The translations under genes were made by a program, and so were the position numbers. 64,000 nt of DNA from Paracoccus aerodenitrificans. Its GTDB lineage: Bacteria > Pseudomonadota > Alphaproteobacteria > Rhodobacterales > Rhodobacteraceae. Of the stretch, positions 32,496 through 42,338 are shown in pieces. The stretch covers positions 1,860,001 through 1,924,000 of the forward strand of contig NZ_CP115784.1 in NCBI RefSeq assembly GCF_027913215.1, in the 5' to 3' direction. The notes under the pieces were generated by a model, which was not told the origin of the DNA, did no database searches, and saw only the letters and a list, made by a program, of their open reading frames with translations. Positions within the stretch are counted from its first letter, which is position 1, and every line of letters begins with the position of its first letter.

Positions 32496-33635
32496 ATGCT
32501 GACCAATGCAGATATTGCCGAACTGACCGATTTCCGCCGCGAGTTGCACCGGCGGCCCGAGCTGTCGGGACAGGAACATCAAACCGCCGCCCGTATCGCT
32601 GCGCTGATGCAGGATCTGGGGGCGGATGAAATCCGTACCGGCATTGGCGGAACCGGCGTCGTGGCGGCGTTTCGCGGCAACGCGCTGGGGCCATCGGTGA
32701 TGTTCCGCGCCGAGCTTGACGCGCTGCCCATTCTGGAAGCCGAGGGACCGGCGCATCGCTCTCTGACCGAGGGGGTCGCGCATCTTTGCGGCCACGAGGG
32801 GCATATGACCGGGCTTGCCGGTCTCGCGCGGCTGATCTCTCGGAAGCGCCCGGCACGCGGCACGGTCTGGCTGCTGTTCCAGCCCGCCGAGGAAACCGGC
32901 GCAGGTTCGGCGGCGATGCTGGCCGATCCCGGACTGCCTGCGTTCGATTACGGCTTTGCCATTCACAATTATCCCGGTCTCGCGCGAAACCATGCGCTGA
33001 TCGCGCCGGGAACGATGAATTGCGCCTCGGTCGGGATGAAGGCGCGGCTGACCGGGGCGACGTCACATGCCTCGGAGCCAGAGAAAGCCCGCACCCCCGC
33101 CCCCGCCATCGCGGCGATCCTTCCCGCGCTGACCGGATTATCGCGGGGTACACAGGCGCAAGAGGATTTCCGGCTGGTCACGATCACCCATATCTCGATG
33201 GGAGAACCCGCTTTCGGCATCACCCCCGGCAATGCCGAAATCTGGGTGACGCTGCGCACATGCACTGATGAGGGCATGGCGTCGCTGCGCGATACCGCGA
33301 CCGGGATTGTCCAGGATGCCGCAGAAACGCAGGGGCTTGGGGTCGCATTCGAATGGCATGACGACTTCGCCGCCTCATCGAACCACCCCGAGGCTACCGC
33401 CATTTTCGCCCGCGCGGCAGAGGATGAGGGGTTCATCCTTTCGGATCAGGGCCTGCCGATGCGCGCCTCCGAGGATTTCGGGCGTTTCGGCGGTCGCGCG
33501 AAAACCGCGATGATCCTGTTGGGATGCGGCGAGGATCACCCGCCGCTTCATGCCGGAAATTATGACTACCCCGACGACCTGATCGCATCTTCGGTTCTGC
33601 TGCTGCACCGCGTGGCAAGGGACCTTACCAGCTGA
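32496..33635 (+). CDS. M20-family amidohydrolase (IAA-amino-acid hydrolase-like)
   Basis: A 379-residue two-domain metallo-amidohydrolase. The metal-binding signatures are RAELDALPI, CGHEGHM (usual CGHDGHT), FQPAEETGAGSAAM with the paired glutamates, and the late ASEDFGRFG, plus the dimerisation insertion GATSHASEP. Family members remove N-acyl or amino-acid groups; the substrate is unknown. No strong ribosome site precedes ATG 32496. It stands alone; trpA lies 158 nt further on. Confidence 0.9.
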   Translation: MLTNADIAELTDFRRELHRRPELSGQEHQTAARIAALMQDLGADEIRTGIGGTGVVAAFRGNALGPSVMFRAELDALPILEAEGPAHRSLTEGVAHLCGHEGHMTGLAGLARLISRKRPARGTVWLLFQPAEETGAGSAAMLADPGLPAFDYGFAIHNYPGLARNHALIAPGTMNCASVGMKARLTGATSHASEPEKARTPAPAIAAILPALTGLSRGTQAQEDFRLVTITHISMGEPAFGITPGNAEIWVTLRTCTDEGMASLRDTATGIVQDAAETQGLGVAFEWHDDFAASSNHPEATAIFARAAEDEGFILSDQGLPMRASEDFGRFGGRAKTAMILLGCGEDHPPLHAGNYDYPDDLIASSVLLLHRVARDLTS

Positions 33636-33793
33636 GCGCCTTCAGGGCCGGCAGTTACAGATCGCATATCATCGCAGCCTTCCGGTCAGCCTGAATGGCA
33701 TCCGTGCCAGAGGATTGCGCCTGCTCTGCCAATCCCCGCATTGATCCTTCGGCAAGGGCAGGCTAACCGGATGCGCGACATGGAGGGATATGA

Positions 33794-34591
33794 ATGAGCC
33801 GTATCGACGCAAAATTCGCCCGGCTGAACGCCGGGAACCGCAAGGCTTTCGTTGCCTATGTCATGGCAGGCGATCCCGACCCGGACAGTTCGGCGCAGAT
33901 TCTGGCCGGCCTGCCCGCTGCCGGGGTGGATATCATCGAGCTTGGGGTGCCCTTTACCGACCCGATGGCCGATGGTCCGGTTATCGAGGCTGCCGCGCAT
34001 CGCTCCCTCGACGCAGGCGGCAGTGTCAGCGCGACGCTGGAGATGGCCCGGAATTTCCGCAAGACGGATGATGACACGCCGATCGTGCTGATGGGGTATT
34101 ACAACCCGATCTATGCACGGCCGGGCGGCGTCGAGCAGTTCCTGAAAGACGCGGTGGATGCCGGAATCGACGGGCTGATCGTGGTGGATCTCCCGCCCGA
34201 GGAAGATGCCGAATTATGCATCCCCGCTCAGCAGGCCGGGCTGAATTTCATCCGGCTGGCGACGCCGACGACGGATGAGAAACGACTTCCTGCGGTTCTC
34301 GCGAATACGTCGGGTTTCGTCTATTACGTGGCCGTCACAGGGACGACCGGCGGCGCGGCGGCACGCGCAGAGGATGTCGCGCCCGAGGTCGCCCGTATCT
34401 CGCAGGCTGCCGGACTGCCGGTCGTGGTCGGCTTCGGCATCTCAACCCCCGAGGCTGCTCAATCCATCGCCTCGGTTGCCGATGGATGCGTGGTGGGCAG
34501 TGCGATCGTCAAGAAGATCGGGGCCGGAGAATCCGTTGATGACGTCCTGAAATTCGTCAAAACTCTGGCGGATGGGGCGCATCGGGGCTGA
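33794..34591 (+). CDS. trpA: Tryptophan synthase alpha subunit
   Basis: Splits indole-3-glycerol phosphate to give indole for TrpB. The 265-residue TIM barrel has both catalytic acids, E49 and D60, in [19 protein letters not shown], then [15 protein letters not shown], the VTGTTGG phosphate loop and [11 protein letters not shown] 33794 is preceded by GGAGGG. trpB is not next to it, so the trp genes are split in this genome. Confidence 0.97.
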   Translation: MSRIDAKFARLNAGNRKAFVAYVMAGDPDPDSSAQILAGLPAAGVDIIELGVPFTDPMADGPVIEAAAHRSLDAGGSVSATLEMARNFRKTDDDTPIVLMGYYNPIYARPGGVEQFLKDAVDAGIDGLIVVDLPPEEDAELCIPAQQAGLNFIRLATPTTDEKRLPAVLANTSGFVYYVAVTGTTGGAAARAEDVAPEVARISQAAGLPVVVGFGISTPEAAQSIASVADGCVVGSAIVKKIGAGESVDDVLKFVKTLADGAHRG

Positions 34592-34601
34592 GTGAATCGC
34601 T

Positions 34602-35177
34602 ATGCCCGAATTCGATCATATCGTCATCGCCGCCGAGACACTGGCCGAAGGTGAGGAATTCCTGACCGCCCTGCTGCGCACAGCCCCCGAGCCAGGCGGC
34701 AGGCATGATTTCATGGGCACATATAACCGTCTCTGGCGGATGGGTCCGGGAGAATATATCGAGTTGATCGCCATCGACCCCGACGCCCCTGCCCCGTCAT
34801 TTCCCCGCTGGTTCGGGCTGGACGGGTTCAGCGGCGCTCCGCGTCTTGTCTCATGGGTTTGCCGGACAGAGCGGCTGAACACGGCAAAGGGCAGCAAAAT
34901 CATGGATGCCGCGCGTGGTTTGCTTCGCTGGCGAATCACCATTCCTGACAGTGGCGTTTCAGAGTGCGACGGGTTGGCCCCTCTGATGATCGACTGGCAG
35001 GGCAGCGCACATCCCGCAGATCGGATGCCGGATCACGGGTTCCGCCTGTTGGGGCTGAACCTGACACATCCTCAGCCGCCGAAGCTGAATATGAAAGATC
35101 CCCGGATCAGCGTTGCACAGGGGGATGCGGCCCTGGTGGCGCATATCTCGACCCCGCATGGGAAAATCACCCTCTGA
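34602..35177 (+). CDS. VOC-fold glyoxalase-like protein
   Basis: A 191-residue protein starting FDHIVIAAETLAEGEEFL, the opening of a glyoxalase-like (VOC) domain, with GRHDFMGTYNRLWRMG and YIELIAIDP matching the family that has a second degenerate half. Metal-site residues H6 and E54-type positions are plausible. The substrate is unknown. It starts 10 nt after the trpA stop, so it may share its message without a functional link. Confidence 0.8.
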   Translation: MPEFDHIVIAAETLAEGEEFLTALLRTAPEPGGRHDFMGTYNRLWRMGPGEYIELIAIDPDAPAPSFPRWFGLDGFSGAPRLVSWVCRTERLNTAKGSKIMDAARGLLRWRITIPDSGVSECDGLAPLMIDWQGSAHPADRMPDHGFRLLGLNLTHPQPPKLNMKDPRISVAQGDAALVAHISTPHGKITL

Positions 35178-35202
35178 TCCGTGGACCCGGAAAATGGCAA
35201 AG

Positions 35203-35226
35203 CAATGCCGTTGAATTATGGCATTG
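35203..35226 (+). terminator. Weak hairpin after the VOC gene
   Basis: CAATGCC (35203-35209) and GGCATTG (35220-35226) form a 7-bp stem with a 10-nt loop, 26 nt after the VOC stop. No T tract follows, so this is a tentative terminator. Confidence 0.35.
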
Positions 35227-35285
35227 GCCCTGAAAGCGCCGTCCAATCACCAAAACCATATGAATTTTCTGATATTTCTAGAAAC

Positions 35286-35360
35286 TGGAGCGGGCGATGA
35301 GATTCGAACTCACGACCCTAACCTTGGCAAGGTTATGCTCTACCCCTGAGCTACGCCCGC
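35286..35360 (-). tRNA. tRNA-Gly (GCC)
   Basis: A 75-nt cloverleaf with encoded CCA. Acceptor GCGGGCG pairs with CGCCCGC, the anticodon loop TTGCCAA gives GCC, and the T arm is GTGAG-TTCGAAT-CTCAT with the standard TTCGA. It reads GGC and GGT. Confidence 0.96.
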
Positions 35361-35401
35361 ATCCGTTTCTGGCCGGTGGTCTCTGCCGCCGGTGCAGCGT
35401 G

Positions 35402-35429
35402 ATTTAGGTCAGGCCGTCCGGGGGTGCAA
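35402..35429 (-). promoter_or_regulatory. Candidate promoter of tRNA-Gly
   Basis: Minus strand TTGCAC (35424-35429) and CTAAAT (35402-35407) with a 16-nt spacer. The expected start is about 35 nt before the mature tRNA. It runs opposite to the DUF5671 gene whose start is at 35509. Confidence 0.45.
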
Positions 35430-35508
35430 GCATAAAATCGGCAAGAGGACGAAAAAATCCTTCTTGCCGAAACCGGCCCGCTCTGCGCTGATCCGTGCAG
35501 GGGGTTTC

Positions 35509-36126
35509 ATGCAAACGACCGAACGTCTTTCTGATTTTGTGCGGCAGGCCCTTCTTGCAGGGCAGAGCCGCGACGACATCCGTCATACGCTTATCCGGGC
35601 AGGCTGGTCCGAGACCGATTCAGAGCGGGCTTTATCGGCCTGGATGGATGCCGGAACCATGCCGCCTGTCCCGCGTCCCCGTCCCCAGGAATCTGCCCGC
35701 GAGGCGCTTTTCTTCGGGCTGCTTTTCATCACGCTTGCGATTCTGGCCTTTCATATCTGCGCTCTCGGTTTCGATATCGCGGATATCTTGCTGCCTCTGC
35801 CCGCCGATCCTTATGGCAACGCCGTGCCGGATATGGGCTTCTCGATGGCGGCGCTGATCGGGTTTACTCCGGTTTTTCTGTTCCTGCATCGTCAGGTTCT
35901 GCGCGGCGATCACCAAAATCCGGGGCGCAGCCCTTCATCGGTCAGGCGATGGCTTGCATCGCTGATCCTGCTGATTACGGCGCTGACCCTTCTGGGCGAT
36001 CTGGTGTATGTTATCTATGCGCTGCTGAACGGAGAAATCACGGCGCGGTTTTTCGCCAAGGCCGCATTGGTGGCGCTGATGGCCGCGTTGATCTTCGGAT
36101 ATTACCGGGCCGAACTTCATGACTGA
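35509..36126 (+). CDS. DUF5671-like four-helix membrane protein
   Basis: A 205-residue protein with an N-terminal soluble helical motif (ERLSDFVRQALLAGQSRDDI and AGWSETDSERALSAW) and four transmembrane helices. The pattern matches DUF5671. The start ATG 35509 has a GGGGG purine run upstream and excludes a 39-residue basic extension. It overlaps the pilin-like gene by 8 nt, and this pair recurs in my memory of related genomes. Function is unknown. Confidence 0.7.
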   Translation: MQTTERLSDFVRQALLAGQSRDDIRHTLIRAGWSETDSERALSAWMDAGTMPPVPRPRPQESAREALFFGLLFITLAILAFHICALGFDIADILLPLPADPYGNAVPDMGFSMAALIGFTPVFLFLHRQVLRGDHQNPGRSPSSVRRWLASLILLITALTLLGDLVYVIYALLNGEITARFFAKAALVALMAALIFGYYRAELHD

Positions 36127-36571
36127 CACGCGCAATATCTCGGCCGGGCTGATCGCCGCCCTTGCCGCAGTTCTGGTGATCGCCGGGCTGATCCTGAGCG
36201 GCGGCCCGGGTCAGGCCAGACAGGAATATCGCGACCGGATCCGGGTCCAGAATTTGACGCAGCTTTCCGAAAACATCCTTTGTCTTGCACAGGATGAAGG
36301 CGCTCTGCCCGACGCGCCCTCTGTCACGGTAAATTGTCCCGGGCCCCTGACGCCGCGCGATCCGTTCACCGATGCGCCCTATCGCTATGAGATCACGGGC
36401 GACCGCAACTTCCGTCTTTGCGCCACATTCGAGCGCCCGGATATTGTCGCGCGTCAACATGCGTTCGGAGTGCCGGATTTCGACAGCGAGGCAGGCTGTC
36501 TGCCCATGAGACTGCACGATGAGGTCACGCTTGGCCGCGACATGCTGGACGCCCCTGCCCGCACGCGGTAA
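36119..36571 (+). CDS. Pilin-like small exported protein
   Basis: A 150-residue protein with one hydrophobic helix at 9-28 and a polar domain that has four cysteines (C55, C73, C101, C127). The N-terminal helix followed by a soluble tail, plus DPFTDAPYRYEITGDRNFRLC, resembles the beta end of type II pseudopilins. I see no clear prepilin-peptidase site, so it may only be pilin-like. It overlaps the DUF5671 gene by 8 nt and precedes ctaA by 41 nt. Confidence 0.6.
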   Translation: MTDTRNISAGLIAALAAVLVIAGLILSGGPGQARQEYRDRIRVQNLTQLSENILCLAQDEGALPDAPSVTVNCPGPLTPRDPFTDAPYRYEITGDRNFRLCATFERPDIVARQHAFGVPDFDSEAGCLPMRLHDEVTLGRDMLDAPARTR

Positions 36572-36612
36572 GCCGTTGCCAATATTCCCGCCAGGCGACA
36601 GGAGCCCTGCTT

Positions 36613-37761
36613 ATGGCCAAACGCCCAGTTTTTCAGGACGTCACCGAAGAAACCCCGCGCACAGCCCCTCCGGCCGGAGGAATGATAGACGCGGCCCCGA
36701 AAGGCGCACGCCGCGCGATCCGGCTGTGGCTGATCGTGCTGTTCGTTCTGGTCGCGGCAATGATCGCCCTTGGCGGCGCGACGCGTCTGACCGGATCGGG
36801 CCTGTCCATTGTCGAATGGAAGCCGGTGACGGGAACCCTGCCGCCGATGGATGCCGCAAGCTGGCAGTCGGAATTCGAGGCCTATCAGCAGATCCCGCAA
36901 TATACGCAGGAAAACCCGGATATGGATCTGGCCGGGTTCAAGCGCATCTATTGGTGGGAGTGGTCGCATCGATTCCTCGGACGTCTGGTCGGACTTGTCT
37001 GGGCCGCGGGATTCCTGTTCTTCCTTGCCACGAAACGCATCCCGACCGGATGGACGCCGCGCCTTCTGGCGCTTGGGGTTCTGGGCGGGCTTCAAGGCGC
37101 GATCGGCTGGTGGATGGTCTATTCCGGCGTCGCCACAAACACGCTGACCTCGGTCGCCAGCTATCGTCTGGCTGTGCATTTGGGGCTTGCTTTCGCGATA
37201 CTCGGCCTGATCGCCTGGTATGCGCTGAACCTGTCCCGCAGCGAGGCAGAGTTGCTGCGCGCCCGACGTGCGGCGGAGCCGAAGCTGTTTTCAATGTCCA
37301 CCGGGCTGATGCATTTCGCCTTTCTGCAAATCCTGATCGGCGCATTGGTGGCCGGGATCGACGCAGGAAGGCAGTATACCGGCTGGCCGCGCATGGGCGG
37401 CGAGTGGATCCCCGCAGCGATCTGGGATGGCACGCTCGGCTGGCGGAATTTCTTTGAGAATCCCGCTCTCGTTCAGTTCATCCACCGCATGACCGGCTAT
37501 CTTCTGACGATCTTCGCGGTGGTGGTCTGGCTGCGGGCCCGCCGCTCTCCGCACAGCATCACGCGCGGCGCGTTCACGGTGATGCTGGTGGCACTGGCGG
37601 TTCAGATCCTTCTGGGGATCATGAATGTCATCCACGCCTCGCCGCTTGGTCTGGCCCTGATCCACCAGCTTGGCGCGGTGGCCCTGTTCGTCCTGATCAT
37701 CCGCGCCCGCCATCACGCCCGCTATCCCCATGAAACCTCTGTCAGAGGACCCCGGAAATGA
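36613..37761 (+). CDS. ctaA: Heme A synthase
   Basis: Converts heme O to heme A for cytochrome c oxidase. The 382-residue membrane protein has eight predicted helices, the signature GGATRLTGSGLSIVEW, the heme-binding histidine motif WWEWSHRFLGR, and later FIHRMTGY and IHQLGAV histidines. It belongs to the long alphaproteobacterial COX15-type subgroup. Its stop overlaps the M32 peptidase start by ATGA. Confidence 0.95.
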   Translation: MAKRPVFQDVTEETPRTAPPAGGMIDAAPKGARRAIRLWLIVLFVLVAAMIALGGATRLTGSGLSIVEWKPVTGTLPPMDAASWQSEFEAYQQIPQYTQENPDMDLAGFKRIYWWEWSHRFLGRLVGLVWAAGFLFFLATKRIPTGWTPRLLALGVLGGLQGAIGWWMVYSGVATNTLTSVASYRLAVHLGLAFAILGLIAWYALNLSRSEAELLRARRAAEPKLFSMSTGLMHFAFLQILIGALVAGIDAGRQYTGWPRMGGEWIPAAIWDGTLGWRNFFENPALVQFIHRMTGYLLTIFAVVVWLRARRSPHSITRGAFTVMLVALAVQILLGIMNVIHASPLGLALIHQLGAVALFVLIIRARHHARYPHETSVRGPRK

Positions 37762-39236
37762 GCGATTTCGACGCCCTCATGGAATTTCAGCGCACCACCG
37801 AGGCGCTCTCATCCGTCGCCGAACGGCTCGGCTGGGATCAGGAAACGGTGATGCCGCGCGGCGCAACCGAGCAGCGGGCCGAGGAAATGGCCGCGATGGA
37901 AGCCGTGCTGCATGAACGCCGCACCGATCCGCGCATCGGCGAATGGCTGGACGGTGCCGAGGCGGAAATCGAGGATGACGAAGACGCCCGCATGCTGAAG
38001 CTGATCGCCCGCGATTTTCAGCGACAGACACGCATTCCGGCACGGCTGGCGACAGAACTGGCCCGGCTGACCTCGCTGTCACAGGGGATCTGGGCAGAGG
38101 CGCGGTCGAATGACGATGTCGCGGCCTTCCTGCCGACCCTTGCCGAGATCCTGATGCTCAAGCGCGAAGAGGCCGACGCGCTTGCCGATGGCGGCGATGC
38201 CTATGACGCGCTTCTGGACGATTACGAACCCGACGCCACAGCCGAGACGATTTCAGGCATCTTCGCCGCCATGCGGCCCCGTCTTGTGCAGCTTCGCGAG
38301 GATCTTCTTGGCGCGGAGCGCCAGCCCGCGCAACTGACCGGCCAGTTCCCCGCCGAAACCCAGCTTCGGCTGGCACGGCAATGCGCGACCGCGTTCGGCT
38401 ATGACTGGACACGCGGGCGTATGGATCTTGCGGTTCATCCGTTCAGCTCGGGTCGTTGGCAGGACAGCCGCATCACGACGCGGGTGGTCACGGCGGACCC
38501 GTTCAACTGCCTCTATTCCACGATCCACGAAGTCGGGCATTCGAATTACGAACTCGGCATCGACAGCGATTACGCCTTTACCGCGCTTGGCCGCGGCGTC
38601 TCTCTGGGAGTGCACGAATCGCAATCCCGGATCAGCGAGAACCAGATCGGCCGGTCCCGGGCTTTCACCGAATGGCTGTTCCACCGCATGTCGGATGCGT
38701 TTGACGCCATGAATATCAGCGACCCTCAGGCATTCTATGCCAGCGTCAACCGGGTCGCACCGGGCTATATCCGCACCGAATCGGATGAGGTGCAGTATAA
38801 TCTGCACATCATGATGCGCTTCGATCTGGAGCGTGATCTAATCGCCGGAAAGCTTGACGTGACCGATCTGGAAGAGGCGTGGAATACACGCTTTCTGAAG
38901 GATTTCGGAGTAGCCGTCGACAAGCCCTCGAATGGTGTCCTTCAGGATGTCCACTGGGCGGTCGGGCTGTTCGGGTATTTCCCGACCTATGCGCTTGGCA
39001 ATGTCTATGCAGGCTGCCTGAACGAAGCCATGCGCGAGGATCTTCCCGATCTGGACGAATCGCTGACCGAGGGCGATGCCACACCAGCCGTCGAATGGCT
39101 GCGCGAGAATATCCACCGGCATGGCAGCCTGACTCCGCCTGTCGAACTGATCGAAAACGCCTGCGGGGCTCAGATTTCTGCCGATCCGCTGCTGGATTAT
39201 CTGGAAGAGAAATTCGGCGCGATCTACGCGCTGTGA
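37758..39236 (+). CDS. Carboxypeptidase Taq (M32 family)
   Basis: A zinc-dependent carboxypeptidase of 492 residues. The zinc motif HEVGH lies at 257-261, followed by GVHESQSRISENQIGR; the M32 signature YIRTESDEVQYNLHI has S in place of the usual A in IRxxAD, and GVLQDVHWAVGLFGYFPTYALG is intact. The protein removes C-terminal residues from peptides. It overlaps ctaA and converges on glpK with a 10-nt gap. Confidence 0.94.
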   Translation: MSDFDALMEFQRTTEALSSVAERLGWDQETVMPRGATEQRAEEMAAMEAVLHERRTDPRIGEWLDGAEAEIEDDEDARMLKLIARDFQRQTRIPARLATELARLTSLSQGIWAEARSNDDVAAFLPTLAEILMLKREEADALADGGDAYDALLDDYEPDATAETISGIFAAMRPRLVQLREDLLGAERQPAQLTGQFPAETQLRLARQCATAFGYDWTRGRMDLAVHPFSSGRWQDSRITTRVVTADPFNCLYSTIHEVGHSNYELGIDSDYAFTALGRGVSLGVHESQSRISENQIGRSRAFTEWLFHRMSDAFDAMNISDPQAFYASVNRVAPGYIRTESDEVQYNLHIMMRFDLERDLIAGKLDVTDLEEAWNTRFLKDFGVAVDKPSNGVLQDVHWAVGLFGYFPTYALGNVYAGCLNEAMREDLPDLDESLTEGDATPAVEWLRENIHRHGSLTPPVELIENACGAQISADPLLDYLEEKFGAIYAL

Positions 39237-39246
39237 TCGCGTTGCA

Positions 39247-40734
39247 TCATTCCTCCTGCGTCATGGACAGCACCGCATCCACGGCACCCTGCCACGCGCG
39301 ATAATGCCGCTCACGGTCTGCCTTGGCCATCTGCGGCTCGAAACGACGGTCGAGCCGCCATGACCGGGCATATTCCTCGGGGCCGGGACAGATACCGGCC
39401 TTGAAACCGGCCAGCCATGCGGCTCCCTGAGCGGTGGTTTCCGGGTTTTCTGGACGATCCACCGCCGCGCCGAGAATATCGGACAGGAACTGCATGGCCG
39501 GTTCACTTGCAGTCATGCCGCCATCGACACGCAGCACGGCATCGCCCGCATCCGGCCAGTCCGCCCGCATCGCCTGCAACAGATCCCGGGTCTGAAACCC
39601 GACCGATCGCAAAGCCGCACGGGCAAATTCGGCGGGGCCGGTATTTCGGGTCAGCCCAAAGACAGCCCCCCGCGCATTCGGGTTCCAATAGGGCGCCCCC
39701 AACCCGGTAAAGGCCGGCACCATGATGACATCCTGTCCGTCATCCGCCTTTTCGGAAAGCGGCGCTGTCTCGGCGGCATCGCCGATGATCTTCAGCCCGT
39801 CGCGCAGCCACTGGACCACCGCACCGGCAATGAAAATCGACCCCTCAAGCGCATAAAACGGCTTTCCCTCCAACTGATAGGCAATCGTCGTCAGCAGACG
39901 GTTGTCCGACCGGACAGCATCCCCGCCCGTATTCAGCAGCGCAAAGCACCCCGTGCCATAGGTCGACTTCATCATCCCGGGCTGAAAACAGGCCTGCCCC
40001 ACCGTCGCTGCCTGCTGATCGCCCGCCACGCCCAGAATCGGCACCTCGCGCCCGAACAAATCGGCGCGGGTCATGCCGAATTCCGCGGCATTGTCCTTCA
40101 CCTCGGGCAGCAGAGCCTCGGGCACATCGAACAGCCTGCACATATCCTCGGACCATGCGCCGCGCCTGATATCGTAAAGCATTGTCCGCGCCGCATTGGT
40201 CGCATCGGTCACATGGCTTTTGCCGCCGGTCAGCTTCCAGATCAGGTATGTATCAACCGTCCCGAAAGCCAGCTCACCCCGTTCAGCCTTTTCCCGCGCA
40301 CCCTCGACCTGATCCAGTATCCAGCCGATCTTCGTTGCACTGAAATAAGGGTCCAGCAGCAGCCCGGTGATATCGGTCACCGCATCCTCATGCCCCTCGG
40401 CTTTCATCCTGGCACAAATATCCGCTGTCCGGCGGTCCTGCCAGACAATCGCCCGGTGAATCGGCTTGCCCGTGCCTCGATCCCAGATCAGCACGGTCTC
40501 ACGCTGATTGGTGATCCCGATCGCATCGATCCGGGGCGCATCCGCCTTTTCGAGCGCCCCACGCGCAGTCGCGGCGGTTGTCGTCCAGATATCGTCGGGA
40601 TCATGCTCAACCCAACCCGAGCGCGGGAAATGCTGCCTGAATTCCTGCTGCGCCGTGGCCTGCACCTGCAATTCGTCGGAAAATACAATCGCCCGGGATG
40701 AGGTGGTCCCCTGATCGATGGCAAGAATGGTCAT
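39247..40734 (-). CDS. glpK: Glycerol kinase
   Basis: Phosphorylates glycerol to sn-glycerol-3-phosphate. The 495-residue protein is an FGGY-family kinase: ATP motif [14 protein letters not shown] at the start, [30 protein letters not shown], and the C-terminal [26 protein letters not shown] ribosome site precedes ATG 40734. glpD and glpF are not adjacent. Three TGTCAG repeats lie upstream (40792-40823). Confidence 0.97.
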   Translation of the reverse strand: MTILAIDQGTTSSRAIVFSDELQVQATAQQEFRQHFPRSGWVEHDPDDIWTTTAATARGALEKADAPRIDAIGITNQRETVLIWDRGTGKPIHRAIVWQDRRTADICARMKAEGHEDAVTDITGLLLDPYFSATKIGWILDQVEGAREKAERGELAFGTVDTYLIWKLTGGKSHVTDATNAARTMLYDIRRGAWSEDMCRLFDVPEALLPEVKDNAAEFGMTRADLFGREVPILGVAGDQQAATVGQACFQPGMMKSTYGTGCFALLNTGGDAVRSDNRLLTTIAYQLEGKPFYALEGSIFIAGAVVQWLRDGLKIIGDAAETAPLSEKADDGQDVIMVPAFTGLGAPYWNPNARGAVFGLTRNTGPAEFARAALRSVGFQTRDLLQAMRADWPDAGDAVLRVDGGMTASEPAMQFLSDILGAAVDRPENPETTAQGAAWLAGFKAGICPGPEEYARSWRLDRRFEPQMAKADRERHYRAWQGAVDAVLSMTQEE

Positions 40735-40791
40735 GCTGCGCTCCTCCCTACTATGTTGGTTGCGCGGCCCGGTCCCGGCGTCAAGCCGCCT

Positions 40792-40823
40792 TGTCAGTTG
40801 GGAGTGTCAGCCAGAACTGTCAG
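40792..40823. repeat. Three TGTCAG direct repeats, 13-bp period, upstream of glpK
   Basis: TGTCAG occurs at 40792, 40805 and 40818, a 13-bp period; the third overlaps the end of the flavin reductase gene. Short helically phased direct repeats are often activator sites, but 13 bp is not a whole number of turns. Confidence 0.35.
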
Positions 40824-41311
40824 CCGGGATCGTGACCGCCCCAGAGGCCCTGCGCGAAGACCAGCGGTTTCCCTTGCCCCGCCTCGACCCGCAGGACACG
40901 GCCAATGACCAGAGTATGATCCCCGGCATCATGCAAATCTTCCTGTGCGCAATCGAAGCGCGTCAGAACGCCCGGTATGATCGGCACATTCTCGGGTGAG
41001 CGATCATGCGCCAGCCCCTCGAACTGAGCGCCGCCGCGGGTAAACCGATCCGCCAGATATTTCTGATCGGCCCCCAGAACGTGAATGCTGAAATGCGGGG
41101 CGCGGGCGAATATATCATGCCGACGCGAGAACTTCCCCGGTGACCACAGCACCAGAGGCGGCGCAAGCGACAAAGATGCAAAACTATTCGCCGTGACGCC
41201 CTGAGGCCCATCTTCTGCGCTGATCGTCACCACGGTCACGCCGGTTGCGAAATTGCCCAATGCGTCCCGGAACTCCCGGGCGTGATGATGATCGGGGGTG
41301 AATTCCGTCAT
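40820..41311 (-). CDS. Flavin reductase family protein
   Basis: A 163-residue flavin-binding split-barrel protein of the FMN reductase type: FRDALGNFATGVTVVTI at the start, GVTANSFASLSLAPPLVLW, FSIHVLGADQ and HTLVIGRVLRVE. Members supply reduced flavin to monooxygenases; no partner oxygenase is nearby. The start overlaps the aldo/keto reductase gene by 4 nt. Confidence 0.92.
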   Translation of the reverse strand: MTEFTPDHHHAREFRDALGNFATGVTVVTISAEDGPQGVTANSFASLSLAPPLVLWSPGKFSRRHDIFARAPHFSIHVLGADQKYLADRFTRGGAQFEGLAHDRSPENVPIIPGVLTRFDCAQEDLHDAGDHTLVIGRVLRVEAGQGKPLVFAQGLWGGHDPG

Positions 41312-42207
41312 GCGACCTCATGACCGATCGCCGCCGTATACAGGATGAACCAGTCCTCACGGCTGAGTTCGACCGTCAGCGCGTCGGACAGGGACGCAAT
41401 CCGCGACAGCGTATTCGTCCCCATAACCGGCACGATCTCGGCCGGATGCGCAAGCAGCCAGGCAATCGCCAGCGCCGCCAGATCGCATTCCTTCGCCTCG
41501 GCCATATCCCTCAGCGCCTCGATCAGTGCCGGACGCACGCCGGCAAACAGAGCACCGCCGGCAAGCGGCGACCATGCCATCGGCAGGATTCCCTCGCGCT
41601 GAATAAAGGCCATATCGCCATTGGTGAACGGCTCGGTCGCGGCAAGGGACAGTTCGATCTGGTTGGTGCAAAGCGGATGAGCCATCGCCGATTGCAGCAA
41701 TTCGACGTCATAGGGGCGGAAATTCGACACACCGACGGCACGGACCTTGCCCGCATCGACAAGATCGTCAAGCCCCCTGCCGGTTTCCATCGGATCCATC
41801 ATCGGATCGGGCCGGTGGATCAGCAACAGGTCGATCCGGTCGGTTTTCAGATCGCGCAGGCTTGCCTCTGCGGCGGCGGCAATATGCGCAGCCGAGGTAT
41901 CGTAATGTTTCACCCGCGCGCCCGAGTGACGCCCGGTGGGCGCAACAATGCCGCATTTCGTGACGATCTCGACCCGGTCACGCAGGCCCGGAGACGCTTT
42001 CAGCGCCTCTCCCAAAATCGCTTCCGCTGTGTAATTCCCGTAAATATCCGCCTGATCGAGGGTCGTAATCCCCTGCTGCAAACACGCCTCGATCTTCGCC
42101 TGAACATGTGCCGGGCCGGTATCCGTGTCGTCCGCGATGCGCCACATCCCATAGGCGATACGGCTGATCTCGACACCTCCGGCGATCTCGATGCGGTTCA
42201 TCTTCAT
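41308..42207 (-). CDS. Aldo/keto reductase (YdhF-like)
   Basis: A 299-residue NADP-dependent TIM-barrel oxidoreductase. The AKR tetrad is visible: D and Y in TLDQADIYGNYTAE, K in IVTKCGI and H in LLIHRPDP. GVSNFRPYDVE and the C-terminal PVMGTNT are typical. It resembles the YdhF subgroup. Two ATGs (42207 and 42201) are possible; the first is kept. Confidence 0.9.
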   Translation of the reverse strand: MKMNRIEIAGGVEISRIAYGMWRIADDTDTGPAHVQAKIEACLQQGITTLDQADIYGNYTAEAILGEALKASPGLRDRVEIVTKCGIVAPTGRHSGARVKHYDTSAAHIAAAAEASLRDLKTDRIDLLLIHRPDPMMDPMETGRGLDDLVDAGKVRAVGVSNFRPYDVELLQSAMAHPLCTNQIELSLAATEPFTNGDMAFIQREGILPMAWSPLAGGALFAGVRPALIEALRDMAEAKECDLAALAIAWLLAHPAEIVPVMGTNTLSRIASLSDALTVELSREDWFILYTAAIGHEVA

Positions 42208-42338
42208 CGAAAGGCCCTTTCAATACTTCGCGCTGCCAGAGGACGCCATCGCCGCTTTCCTGCCAGACCCTCTGCTATCCGCAGAAGGTCACCATATTCA
42301 ACGGGCGGGTGCAATCGCTGCCGTGCTGCGGAGTCCGT

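Noticed and set aside
33636..33793. Leader peptide or attenuator before trpA
   Set aside because: No tryptophan-rich short frame or terminator pair was found in this gap.
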